Of a stretch of DNA of 64,000 nt, positions 43,988-53,208 are shown piece by piece. Within the stretch, counting starts at the first letter, position 1, and every line of letters starts with the position of its first letter. The DNA is taken from NCBI GenBank assembly GCA_012517355.1, contig JAAYVD010000073.1, positions 1-64,000 of the forward strand, read 5' to 3'. Made by a program: the position numbers and the translations under genes. The notes under the pieces were generated by a model. That model was given only the letters and a program-made list of their open reading frames with translations, had not been told where the DNA came from and ran no database searches. Source of the stretch: Candidatus Rifleibacteriota bacterium. GTDB taxonomy: Bacteria; Muiribacteriota; Ozemobacteria; Ozemobacterales; Ozemobacteraceae.

Positions 43988-45166
43988 ATGTTCCGTCGCA
44001 TCGCCTGTCTCGACCTCGACGCCTTCTTTGTCGAGGTCGCCCTCAAAGACCGCCCCGACCTTCGCGGCAAGCCGGTCGCGGTCGGGGGCACCAGCGGCCG
44101 CGGGGTGATCTGCTCGGCCTCGTACGAGGCCCGCCGCTTCGGCGTGCGGTCGGCCATGCCCTCCTGGATCGCCCGGCAGAAATGCCCCGGCCTGCACCTG
44201 CTGCCGGTGCCGCGCACCATCGAGGAGTTCTCCCGGCGGGTGCGGGAGCGCATCGAGCGGCTCTGCCCGGTCGTCGAGCAGGCCTCGGTCGACGAGTTCT
44301 ACCTCGATTTCACCGGCTGCGACCGCATCTACCCTGCCAACCTGGGCGTGGCCGACCGGCTGACGCAGGCCATCGCCGCCGACCCCGCCCTTCCCGTCAC
44401 CATCGGCATCGGCACCAACAAGCTGGTCTCGAAGATTGCCTCCGACCTCGGCAAACCGCGCGGCATCCTCGAAATCCTCCCCGGCGCCGAACGCGTCTTC
44501 CTGGCCCCCCTTCCCGTCAAGCACATTCCCGGCGTCGGCCCCCGCCTGCAGGAGGTCCTGGCCGCCATGGGCGTCACCCGCGTCGGCGACATCCCTCAGC
44601 TGCCGGTCGAGGCCTGGCAGGCGGCCTTCGGCAAGACCGGCGAGAGCCTCTTCCACCACGCCCTGGGCGAGAGCGGGTCGGCGGTCGTGCCGCCCGAGCA
44701 CCGGGCGCACCGGCAGGGGGTTTCCCATGAAACGACCCTCGGCCAGGACACCACCTCCCGCGACCTGCTGCTGGGGCTGCTGTCGAAGCTCACCGAGGAG
44801 GCGGCCCTCACCCTGCGCGAGTCGCGGCAGACCTGCGGCGGGGTGGCCGTCAAGCTGCGCTACGCCGACTTCACCACCGCCCAGCGGTCGGCCCGCGTGG
44901 CCCGCACCAACCTCGACGGGCCGTTGTACCAGGTGGCTGTCCGGCTGTTCGAGCGGCTGTTCACCCGCCGCCTGAAGGTCCGCCTGATCGGGGTGCGGCT
45001 CGACGACGTCCAGCCGGGGGCACCGACCCCCGACCTGTGGGATGCCCTGCAACCCGAGTTCCGGCGTCGGCTGCCCGCCGTCGTCGATGAGATCCGCGAC
45101 CGGTTCGGCTGGAAGGCCGTGCTGCGCGCCCGCTCCCTCGCCCGCGGCGACGGGGGCACCCACTGA
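43988..45166 (+). CDS. dinB: DNA polymerase IV (Y-family)
   Basis: MFRRIACLDLDAFFVEVALKDRPDLRGKPVAVGG; YEARRFGVRSAMP; EQASVDEFYLDFTGCD; IPGVGPRLQEVLAAMGV. Confidence 0.95.
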   Translation: MFRRIACLDLDAFFVEVALKDRPDLRGKPVAVGGTSGRGVICSASYEARRFGVRSAMPSWIARQKCPGLHLLPVPRTIEEFSRRVRERIERLCPVVEQASVDEFYLDFTGCDRIYPANLGVADRLTQAIAADPALPVTIGIGTNKLVSKIASDLGKPRGILEILPGAERVFLAPLPVKHIPGVGPRLQEVLAAMGVTRVGDIPQLPVEAWQAAFGKTGESLFHHALGESGSAVVPPEHRAHRQGVSHETTLGQDTTSRDLLLGLLSKLTEEAALTLRESRQTCGGVAVKLRYADFTTAQRSARVARTNLDGPLYQVAVRLFERLFTRRLKVRLIGVRLDDVQPGAPTPDLWDALQPEFRRRLPAVVDEIRDRFGWKAVLRARSLARGDGGTH

Positions 45167-45180
45167 GGAGGCGAACCGCC

Positions 45181-45468
45181 ATGTCCAGGCCGATGACGAC
45201 CGCCCTCGCCCCCAACACCCGGCTCGTCGACCTCATCTACGACGCCGTCCGGCTGAAGCTCGAGATGACGCGTTGCCAGATGCGCGACGCCGAGCGCACC
45301 CTCGAACGGTTCGCCCGCAAGTACGGCTGCGGGCCCGAAGACCTGCCGGCCCTGATGGAAGCCCCGGTTCCGGCGGTATCGCGGGAGGACGCCTTGCGCT
45401 GGTATGGGGAACTGGTGCGGCTGGAGCGCCTGCGTGACGACATCGCCCACCTGTCGCAATTGAGCTGA
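45181..45468 (+). CDS. Small conserved-type hypothetical protein following dinB
   Basis: MSRPMTTALAPNTRLVDLIYDAVRLKLEMTRCQMRDAERTLERFARKYGCGPEDLPALMEA...; 14 bp after dinB, same strand. Confidence 0.6.
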   Translation: MSRPMTTALAPNTRLVDLIYDAVRLKLEMTRCQMRDAERTLERFARKYGCGPEDLPALMEAPVPAVSREDALRWYGELVRLERLRDDIAHLSQLS

Positions 45469-45543
45469 CCCGAGCCGACAGGAGGTCCGGGCGCCTCGTG
45501 GTCGCCACGGATGGCGGCACGAAATTCCCTTTCCGCGCGTTGC
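45469..45543 (-). repeat. Repeat family 1, diverged/partial copy E
   Basis: gtggtcgccacggatggcggcacgaaattccctttccgcgc, compared with reverse complement of copy A (ctggccgccacggatggcggcgcgaaacggccgttccgcgc). Confidence 0.55.
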
Positions 45544-45711
45544 CAGAGAATCATCAGGGAATCCCATCCCGTTGGGGCTGCTCCCCGTGGCCACCCCATC
45601 AACCGATCGTCACCAGGCCGGCCATCCCCCCTTCCTGACTCGCGATCCGCCAATCCCCAGAATTCCTCTTTCCCATCTTCCCCGTCGGGTTTACACTGGG
45701 GTGCAGAAGCG

Positions 45712-48700
45712 ATGCGCGAGGATGGAAGAGGCTTCGGGGCGGGCGACCGGGCCGCAGCAGGGCGGCTGCCGGCATGGATCGGGTTCGTTTTCTGTTTCGT
45801 CCTGTTCCCGGCCGGGCTGGTCCTGACCGCGCTCCATTCCCACCTCGACGGCCAGGAGGAACGGCAGCGCACGGAGGCTTTCCGGCGGCTCGAGGAGCGT
45901 CTCGACCTGCTCGAACCCTGCCAACGCGATGCCTTCTTCTGGCACGCCCTGCTGAAGCGGATCTGGCTCGATGCCGCCCGCGACCCCGCCCCGGTCACCC
46001 GCCTGGCCCGGTCGCTCATGGAACTGAAGAAGCGGTTCCCCGGGTGCGGCAGGTTCGTCGTCTGGGACGGCCGCGGCACCCTGCAGGAAGGGCTGACCGA
46101 CGTGCGGGGATACCGTCACGGGCTATCCCGGACCTGGACCGCCTTGCGGGCGGTGACCCTGGCCGGCCGTGGCGACCGCGGGCGTCGAGGGAGGCGGACG
46201 GCTCGGGGAATGACCGCCACGGGGGCGGGCGACCCGATGGGGCTGCCCGAGGGGAGCGGGCGGCTGGCGGTGCTGCGTTCCATCCTGGGCAACATCCTGG
46301 TGCCAGCCCATCTGCGGTTCCCCTTCCTCCCCGGAACCCTCGGGTCGGTCATCCTGGCCGACTCGCACCGTGACCGCAGCCACTGCTGGTACCACGTCGA
46401 CGACCGGTTGGGCATGCTGGTTTTCCTGCGCTGGGAAGCGGTGCGGGGGCACATCGGCCTGCGGACCATGGCCGCCCGCCTGCAGGCCCGGGCGCCGGCC
46501 GGGCACGGGGTGGGGTATGCCCTCAACGCGGGCCGGCGCCGGATCCACGTGCCGCCGGGTTTCCCCTGGCGCGAGGAGATCGAGCTGGCGCTGGGCGCCT
46601 TCGACAACACCTCCGAACCCCTGCAGGAGACCCCGCACCTGCTGCTGGCGATCCGGCCCATGGAAGACGGCATCCATGGCTTCGCCTGGGCCTTCCGGCA
46701 CCGGGTCCTGACCGACCGCGGCCTGGTCGCGGGGCGGGTCGCGGCCTGGCTGGTCCTGGTGCTGCTTCCCCTGACCGCGCTCTCCTGGGCGTCCCTGGTC
46801 CGCGGGTGGGAATTCTCCTTTCCCCTGCGCGGGCAGCTGGCGGGGGTGTTCCTGTTCGCCACCGGCCTGCCCCTGGTGATGCTCGCCTTCCTCGGTCACG
46901 ACTACCTCCTGAACAAGGAGGCGACCTGGCGGGAACAGGCCAGGCGCGACGCGGCGCAGGTGCTGCGCACCTTCGACGGCCGGTTCCGTCGCATGCGCGA
47001 CCGCCTCGAAAGCGGCCTGGGGCGGCTGCTCGCCGGCCTCGAGGCCCGGAACCTGGCCGGGGAGATGTCGGCCGGGTGGCGGGCGCGCCTGGTGGAAGGA
47101 CTGGCGGGGCTCTCCCCGACCGAGTTCTACCTGGTCTCGAGCCAGTCACGGGTCCTGGCTTCCCATCTGCTGGCGGGCTGGGGGGGGCCGAAGTTCGCCA
47201 CCAACCACCTGGCGATGGTAGGGTATGACTTCCTGCGGTTCTTCAACGGCCAGATGACCGGTCACGGCGAAGGGATCCGCTCCTATGAGCAGCAGGGGTT
47301 CCATGTCGGGACGTCGGGCATCCTTGGAATCGCCCTCGGGCGGCTGGGAGCCATCCACCTGATGGATTTCGGGGCGGAACAGAAATGGACCTGCTGGGAC
47401 ATCATCGGCGACGCCTCGCGGCGGGCGTTCGGATACCTGCTCATCGTGTTCTGGAGTGAGAGCCGGATGCAGGAGCTGTTCCTCCGCGAGTTCCTGCCCC
47501 GGGTGGCCGGCAATCGGAACGGGATCTCCGTGGTGGCCCGCCTTGGCGATGGAGGAATGCTGCGTTCGCCGGGGTTTCCCGCCCTGGCCGACGTGTCGCG
47601 CGTCTTCCCCGATTCGGATGAACCCCGGGGAAAGGTGCGGGAGTTCCGGGACAGGTCGGGCCAGCCGTTCCTGGGAGTAGGGCAGCTCGGACAGGAGATG
47701 CCCGCGGTCGGCCTGGGGGCGTTCCACCCGCTGGCTCCGCTCGAGGCCCGGCGGCGGGTGTTGTTCGCGCGGCTGGTCGGGTTCGGGGTTGCCAGCCTGG
47801 CCCTGGCCGTGGGCATCGGCCAGCTCCTGGCCCGCCAGTTCCTGCGACCGCTTGGCGGGTTTGACCAGGCGGTCCGCACCATCGAGGCCCGACGGTTCCG
47901 GTTCCGGCTGCCGGAGGGGGAGGACGACGAGTTCGGCCGCCTGAACGCCACCCTCAACCAGACCCTGGCCAGTCTCGAAGAACTCGATCTGGGGCGGGTC
48001 GTGCAGAACAGCCTGCTGCCGCCGGGGCATTTCCGGCACCAGGGATTCGCGGTCTTCGGGCGCTGCGAGACGATGACCGACCTGGGCGGCGATTACTTCG
48101 ATTTCTTCCCGATCGACGAGCGGCGGTGCGGGGTGATCCTGGGAGACGTGGCCGGTCACGGGGTGCCCGCCGCCCTGGTGATGGCCTTCGCCAAGGCCGG
48201 GGTGGAACTGGCGGGACCCGCGCGCGCCTCGCCCGACACCCTGTTGCAGTCCCTGCACGGCTTGTTCCAGGCCGGCCGCCACCGGGACCCGGCCGGGCCG
48301 CCGGGGGCCGGGGCTCCGGGCCTGGCGAGGGGGCTGCCCCGGGCGATGACCATGCAATGCGCCATTGCCGACGGCGGGACCGGCCGGGTGTGGCTGGCCA
48401 ACGCCGGGCACTGCTACCCCGTGCTGGTGCGGGCTGCCACTGGTGAGGCGGATTTCGTGGCGGTCCACGGGTGTCCGCTCGGGGTGGTCCGGAAAGCCCG
48501 GTTTCCCGTGGTCACCCTCGACCTTGAGCCAGGTGACCTGCTGGTGCTCTATAGCGACGGGTTTGCCGAGGCCCCGCTCGAGGCGGGTGACCAATTCGGT
48601 TTTCCGCGCCTGCTCGACCTGGTGCGGTCGTGCCGCGGCTCGGACGGCGATCCGGAGGCGGTCTGTCGCCGGGTGTGGGAGGGGCATCGACACCTGATCC

Positions 48701-48765
48701 GGGAGGCGACGGACGACCTGTCGCTGGTGGTGATGGTGGCGGTCGGCCCCGGGGGCAGGGCATGA
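45712..48765 (+). CDS. Membrane receptor with HAMP and SpoIIE-type PP2C phosphatase domain
   Basis: MREDGRGFGAGDRAAAGRLPAWIGFVFCFVLFPAGLVLTAL; RPLGGFDQAVRTIEARRFRFRLPEGEDDEFGRLNATLNQ (HAMP); GGDYFDFFPI, ILGDVAGHGVPAALV, LYSDGFAEA, ATDDLSLVVMV. Confidence 0.85.
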   Translation: MREDGRGFGAGDRAAAGRLPAWIGFVFCFVLFPAGLVLTALHSHLDGQEERQRTEAFRRLEERLDLLEPCQRDAFFWHALLKRIWLDAARDPAPVTRLARSLMELKKRFPGCGRFVVWDGRGTLQEGLTDVRGYRHGLSRTWTALRAVTLAGRGDRGRRGRRTARGMTATGAGDPMGLPEGSGRLAVLRSILGNILVPAHLRFPFLPGTLGSVILADSHRDRSHCWYHVDDRLGMLVFLRWEAVRGHIGLRTMAARLQARAPAGHGVGYALNAGRRRIHVPPGFPWREEIELALGAFDNTSEPLQETPHLLLAIRPMEDGIHGFAWAFRHRVLTDRGLVAGRVAAWLVLVLLPLTALSWASLVRGWEFSFPLRGQLAGVFLFATGLPLVMLAFLGHDYLLNKEATWREQARRDAAQVLRTFDGRFRRMRDRLESGLGRLLAGLEARNLAGEMSAGWRARLVEGLAGLSPTEFYLVSSQSRVLASHLLAGWGGPKFATNHLAMVGYDFLRFFNGQMTGHGEGIRSYEQQGFHVGTSGILGIALGRLGAIHLMDFGAEQKWTCWDIIGDASRRAFGYLLIVFWSESRMQELFLREFLPRVAGNRNGISVVARLGDGGMLRSPGFPALADVSRVFPDSDEPRGKVREFRDRSGQPFLGVGQLGQEMPAVGLGAFHPLAPLEARRRVLFARLVGFGVASLALAVGIGQLLARQFLRPLGGFDQAVRTIEARRFRFRLPEGEDDEFGRLNATLNQTLASLEELDLGRVVQNSLLPPGHFRHQGFAVFGRCETMTDLGGDYFDFFPIDERRCGVILGDVAGHGVPAALVMAFAKAGVELAGPARASPDTLLQSLHGLFQAGRHRDPAGPPGAGAPGLARGLPRAMTMQCAIADGGTGRVWLANAGHCYPVLVRAATGEADFVAVHGCPLGVVRKARFPVVTLDLEPGDLLVLYSDGFAEAPLEAGDQFGFPRLLDLVRSCRGSDGDPEAVCRRVWEGHRHLIREATDDLSLVVMVAVGPGGRA

Positions 48766-51700
48766 AGCCGGAAGAAGGGCGGCTCCCGACGGGGCCGGGG
48801 AGTCCCCCACCCCCCGACCGGCGGCCTTCCTGGCGGGCGTGGGCCGCCTGGGCGGTGGTGACCTGTCTCGTGGGCGGGCTTCCCGCCTGGCTGATCGGGC
48901 TGGCCGGGGAGACCCTGGCGGGCTGGCGCCGGGCCGGGGAAGAGGAGATCCGGCAGAAGCACCTGGTTCGCCGGCTCGAGGCGGTGCAACCCTTCGCCGA
49001 GCCGGGACGGCTCTGGGTGAAGCTCCTGTCAGAACTGGGCCGGCGGGCGGAGCGGCAGGCCGACCCGGGGGCCTGGCTGGCCCGGGCCTTTCCCCGTTTC
49101 ACCCGGCGGTGGGGGGTTCCCCTGGCCGCCCTGGCCTGGGACGAGCATGGCCGGCTCGTCTGGAACGGGGTTCCCTGGCCCCTGTCGGCCGCCGACCTGG
49201 CGGTTGTCGGGAAAGAACTGCGGACCCGCTCCCGCCCGTCGTCCCGCGGCGCCCTGGACATCCCCTCCCCCTGGCTCGAAGCCATGCGCCGGGTGCTGGG
49301 CGGGCAGTTCCTGCCCCCCGCCCTGGACGAGGCGCACGGGGCAACGGGCCGGCTGGTTCTGACCAGCCTGCATTCGGCCTGGCCGTATATCTGGTGGACC
49401 GGTCAGCCCCGGTTGACCCTCCTGGTGTTCGCCCGGCCGGCGGCCATGGAGCGGTCCCACGGCCTGGCCCGGATCATGGCCTTCTGCAACCGCCGGCCCC
49501 GCGGCGGGGAATTCCTGGGTCTCATCGACCGCGGCACGGCCCGTCTGCCGGCGCGGCGGGGCGCGGCCTCCGTATGCGAGTCGCTGGCGGCGGTTTTTGG
49601 GGAGGCAGAGAGGAACCTGGAACCCGCCGGTGGGTCAGGCGATCTCCAGGTCGCGTTCCGGCCGGTGACCGACGATCTGACCCTGGTGGCGGGCCACATC
49701 CGGCCCCAGGGGGGGTGGGGAAGACCATGGAGCCGTCACCTCCCGTGGCTGGCGGGAGGGCTGCTGGTGGTCGGGGTGGGCTGGCTGGCGCACCGTCGGT
49801 TGGTGGCCGGTCTGCCGCCGCCGCTGTCGGCCGGCGGCCGGATCGCCCTGCTCCTGTTCCTGGCCAATGCCCTGCCGTTGCTGGTCCTGTTGTTCCTCGG
49901 TGTCGACCACCATCGCCAGAAGGAAGCCGGCCTCGAGCGGGAGGCCACGCGCCGGATGGGCGATTTCCTGGAGACCTTCGACAAGCGGTTCCGCACCTGG
50001 ACGATCCGCTTCCGCGCGCGCATCGAAGGGTTCCTCCGGCTGATGGAGACTTCGCTTCGCCGGGGGCCGCTCGACCAGGACCTGGGCCGCCGCCTCGCCA
50101 GCGCCACCGTTCCCCACGGCATGTGGGATTTCTACCTGATCGCCAGCGGCTCTCCGGTGATGGCCACCCGGTTCGGCCTGGTGCACGGGGAGTCGGCCAG
50201 GGGGAGGCAACGGCCTCGGGAAGGCCTGACCGGCGAGACAGCGGACCAGGAGGAGCGCCGGTTCGTCAGCCACGTGGGCCGCCGGATCCTGTGGCAGGTC
50301 AACGGGGAGGACCCCGGCATGGCCGGGGAAGGGGACATCGACCGGATCGGGCTGATGGTCGAGACCTTCACGCAGCGGCCGCTGGTCGAGATCATCCACA
50401 CCTTCTTCGCCGACCTCGACCGGATCGTGCTGCGGGGGTTCGGCAACTCCCGGGCGTTTTCCTTCCTCTCGTTCCTGCGCCTCCACGGCCCGACCCGGGG
50501 AACCCCGATCCCAAACGGCCCGGCACCCCGCGACCTGGCCGACTACTTCCTGATCATCACCTGGCATCCGGCCCATTTCCAGCGTTGGTACCTGGAACAG
50601 GCCCTCGCCCGGGTGCAGCGCAATTCCCAGGGGTTCCGGCTGCTCGTCTCCTTCCGGGACGATGCGCCTCCGTTGTCCCTGGGCGCGGCGACGGGCCCCG
50701 CCGCAGCCGGGGTGCCCGGGAAGAACCCGGACCTGTCCCTACCCCCACCCCTGCAAAGGGTGGCTGCCCGGATGGTTCGGGCGGGTGACCGTGAGCCGGT
50801 CCGCCTGGTCCTGGCCGGCCGCCGTCATCTGGCCGCCGGCCTGTCTGGCCGTCAGCTCGACCGCTCCTTCCTGATGACCCTTCTGCCCCGCGAGACGATC
50901 GACGACATCCTGGCCGATTGGGAGCGGCGGGTGCGCTGGTTCGCCCTGCTGAGCCTGGCGGTGACGCTGGTGGTGGGGGGGGGGCTGGTCCGGAAAGTCG
51001 GGCGGCCGGTCCGGCATCTGGCCGCGGCCGCGGCCGCCATCGGGCTCCGGCGGTTCGACCACCGCCTGCCACCCCTGGGCAACGACGAGTTCGGGGAACT
51101 CGGCCGGGTCTTCAACCGGGCCCTGGTCGGCCTGGGCGAGTTGCAAGTGGCCCGCGTGGTCCAGGGCGGCCTGTTCCCTGCGGGGCGGCTGGTGGGCGAG
51201 GGGTTCGCCATCAGCGGCGAGAGCCGCGCCATGGGGGAACTGGGCGGCGACTTCTTCGATTACTTCGAGGTCGGGAACGGCCGGTGCGCCGTGCTGATCG
51301 GCGACGTGGCGGGCCACGGGCTGCCGGCGGCGCTCACCATGGCCATGGCCCGCGCCGGGGTCCTGCACGGGACCGCCGAGGGCCTTTCTCCAGCGGACCT
51401 GCTCGCCCGTCTCAACGCCCTGTTGCGTGCCCTGGCCCCGCGTGGCCGGCCCCGGTTCATGACCTTCCAGTACATCCTGCTCGACCGGCCGGCCCGGCGG
51501 GCCACCGTGGCCAATGCGGGGCATTGCTCCCCCCTGGTGGTGCGGCGTGGCGGCCAGCGGGCCGATCCGGTGGAACTTCCCTCCTACCCGCTCGCCTCCC
51601 GCTCGCGCCTGGCCGCCCCGACCGCCACCGTCCTCCTCGACCCGGGCGACGTGATGGTGCTGTATACCGACGGCCTCATCGAGGCCCGCGATGCCCGGGG

Positions 51701-51881
51701 AAACGAACTCGGTTACGACGGCTTCGCCGCTCTGGCCCGCCAGTCCTGGCATCCCCGCCCCGGTGCGATGGAATCGGCGATCCGCGAGGGGTTCGCCCGC
51801 CACCTCGGCAACCAGGCCGCCCAGGACGACCTGACCCTCGTCCTGGTCGCCTGCCTGGACAACGGCTCAGCAGAACCCTGA
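48762..51881 (+). CDS. Membrane receptor with HAMP and SpoIIE-type PP2C phosphatase domain
   Basis: MKPEEGRLPTGPGSP...RAWAAWAVVTCLVGGLPAWLIGLAG; GGDFFDYFEV, LIGDVAGHGLPAALT, LYTDGLIEA, QDDLTLVLV. Overlaps the upstream stop (ATGA). Confidence 0.85.
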   Translation: MKPEEGRLPTGPGSPPPPDRRPSWRAWAAWAVVTCLVGGLPAWLIGLAGETLAGWRRAGEEEIRQKHLVRRLEAVQPFAEPGRLWVKLLSELGRRAERQADPGAWLARAFPRFTRRWGVPLAALAWDEHGRLVWNGVPWPLSAADLAVVGKELRTRSRPSSRGALDIPSPWLEAMRRVLGGQFLPPALDEAHGATGRLVLTSLHSAWPYIWWTGQPRLTLLVFARPAAMERSHGLARIMAFCNRRPRGGEFLGLIDRGTARLPARRGAASVCESLAAVFGEAERNLEPAGGSGDLQVAFRPVTDDLTLVAGHIRPQGGWGRPWSRHLPWLAGGLLVVGVGWLAHRRLVAGLPPPLSAGGRIALLLFLANALPLLVLLFLGVDHHRQKEAGLEREATRRMGDFLETFDKRFRTWTIRFRARIEGFLRLMETSLRRGPLDQDLGRRLASATVPHGMWDFYLIASGSPVMATRFGLVHGESARGRQRPREGLTGETADQEERRFVSHVGRRILWQVNGEDPGMAGEGDIDRIGLMVETFTQRPLVEIIHTFFADLDRIVLRGFGNSRAFSFLSFLRLHGPTRGTPIPNGPAPRDLADYFLIITWHPAHFQRWYLEQALARVQRNSQGFRLLVSFRDDAPPLSLGAATGPAAAGVPGKNPDLSLPPPLQRVAARMVRAGDREPVRLVLAGRRHLAAGLSGRQLDRSFLMTLLPRETIDDILADWERRVRWFALLSLAVTLVVGGGLVRKVGRPVRHLAAAAAAIGLRRFDHRLPPLGNDEFGELGRVFNRALVGLGELQVARVVQGGLFPAGRLVGEGFAISGESRAMGELGGDFFDYFEVGNGRCAVLIGDVAGHGLPAALTMAMARAGVLHGTAEGLSPADLLARLNALLRALAPRGRPRFMTFQYILLDRPARRATVANAGHCSPLVVRRGGQRADPVELPSYPLASRSRLAAPTATVLLDPGDVMVLYTDGLIEARDARGNELGYDGFAALARQSWHPRPGAMESAIREGFARHLGNQAAQDDLTLVLVACLDNGSAEP

Positions 51882-51889
51882 CTCCGTTC

Positions 51890-52732
51890 TCAGGCGATGC
51901 CGGCGGGAACCCCATGGGCGATCGCGCGCCGGAAAGCCTCTTCATCCGCCGCGGCGGGCTGCCAGCCGGCGGGGCGCCGACCGACGACCAACAACATGCT
52001 TTGCAGGGAGCGGAAGCACCGTCCGAGGAGTTGGTAGACCTGGCGGAACGGGGGTTTGAGCTTTTCGGCCGCGAACGGCTCGAAGGTCGTCGCGGTCAGG
52101 ATCTCGAATCCGTTCGTCCGGCAGATGAAGACGGTTTCATCGAGGGTGTACTCGCGGACATGCCCCCGCCAGGGGCCGATCGAATGATAGAACTGGTCGA
52201 CGGGCGGCAGGCTGGAGCGCCCGGCAAGCATCGACAGCCGTTTCCGGAGGTTGACGGAATTGGGCATTTCGACGACGACGACTCCCCCCGGTTTGAGAAA
52301 CTGTCCGGCGGCATTCAACACCAGGCGAGGCGATTCGTGCAGGTGCTCGATGACCCCGAGCAGGCATACCACGTCGAAACTCCCTGTCGGAAAGGGAATC
52401 GTCGTGCTTCCCGCTTCCTGGAGGAAGAACTCGATGCCCAGGTCGGTTGCAAACCGTCTGATCCGGGCGAGGTTGTCCCCACGCCGGTGCCATGGATCGC
52501 CGAGGTCGTCGACCCCGCTGCAGGAAAAGCCCATCCGCTGGAGGACGCCGGTCTTGTCCATCGGGCCGCAACCGATGTCCAGCAACCGCTTCCCCTGGAA
52601 CCCCTCGGGGAAGACCCGCCCCAGCTCGCGGACGATCGCGTCCATCTCGAGACCGACGGAGGGCCCGATGTAGTCCCGGAAGGGAAACCTGGCCTGGATG
52701 TCGTTCAGCGCAGCCTGGAGAGCGTGATCCAT
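51890..52732 (-). CDS. SAM-dependent class I methyltransferase
   Basis: Start MDHALQAALNDIQARFPFRDYIG at 52732; GKRLLDIGCGPMDKTGVLQ, GSFDVVCLLGVIEHLHESPRLVL, KPGGVVVVEMPN. Confidence 0.88.
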   Translation of the reverse strand: MDHALQAALNDIQARFPFRDYIGPSVGLEMDAIVRELGRVFPEGFQGKRLLDIGCGPMDKTGVLQRMGFSCSGVDDLGDPWHRRGDNLARIRRFATDLGIEFFLQEAGSTTIPFPTGSFDVVCLLGVIEHLHESPRLVLNAAGQFLKPGGVVVVEMPNSVNLRKRLSMLAGRSSLPPVDQFYHSIGPWRGHVREYTLDETVFICRTNGFEILTATTFEPFAAEKLKPPFRQVYQLLGRCFRSLQSMLLVVGRRPAGWQPAAADEEAFRRAIAHGVPAGIA

Positions 52733-52976
52733 GGACACGAGGATCCCTCCTGGGCGTTGATTCCCGGCGGGAGGAGGACTCGGTTCCCGCCAGGGTGACG
52801 GCCCCGCTGCCCGGCGGGACCCACGCGCGGATGGGAGGATAGTGCAAATGCCCTCATCCCGGCAAGAGCGATTCCACGGGAAGTGACCGGGTGCCCTGCG
52901 GCCGGCTTCGACGGGACCATCACCGCTGACCCGACCTGGGGGGAGCGGTCCGGGAAGAGGTATCCGGGTGGGATGG

Positions 52977-53060
52977 CCCCTTGGCGATGTGCGAAACGGG
53001 GGTTTCGCCCCGCCCCCCGTGGCGGCCAAGGGGCCATTCCGACGTCGTGTCGGTCGGGGC
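52977..53060 (+). repeat. Repeat family 1, copy B (intergenic)
   Basis: gcgatgtgcgaaacgggggtttcgccccgccccccgtggcggccaaggggccattccgacgtcgtgtcggtcgggg; colinear with copy A throughout. Confidence 0.7.
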
Positions 53061-53208
53061 CGCCGTTCCCTCACCCGCCACTGCTGCCAGCCCGGGGTTT
53101 GCCTGGGAGGGGAAACCTGTGCTACCGTGAACCCCCGGTCTGGATCAGTGTCCGCCGGCCCTGGTGACCTTCCGGGGAACCGGTCGGGATTGGGGAAGGG
53201 AGCCGCAG

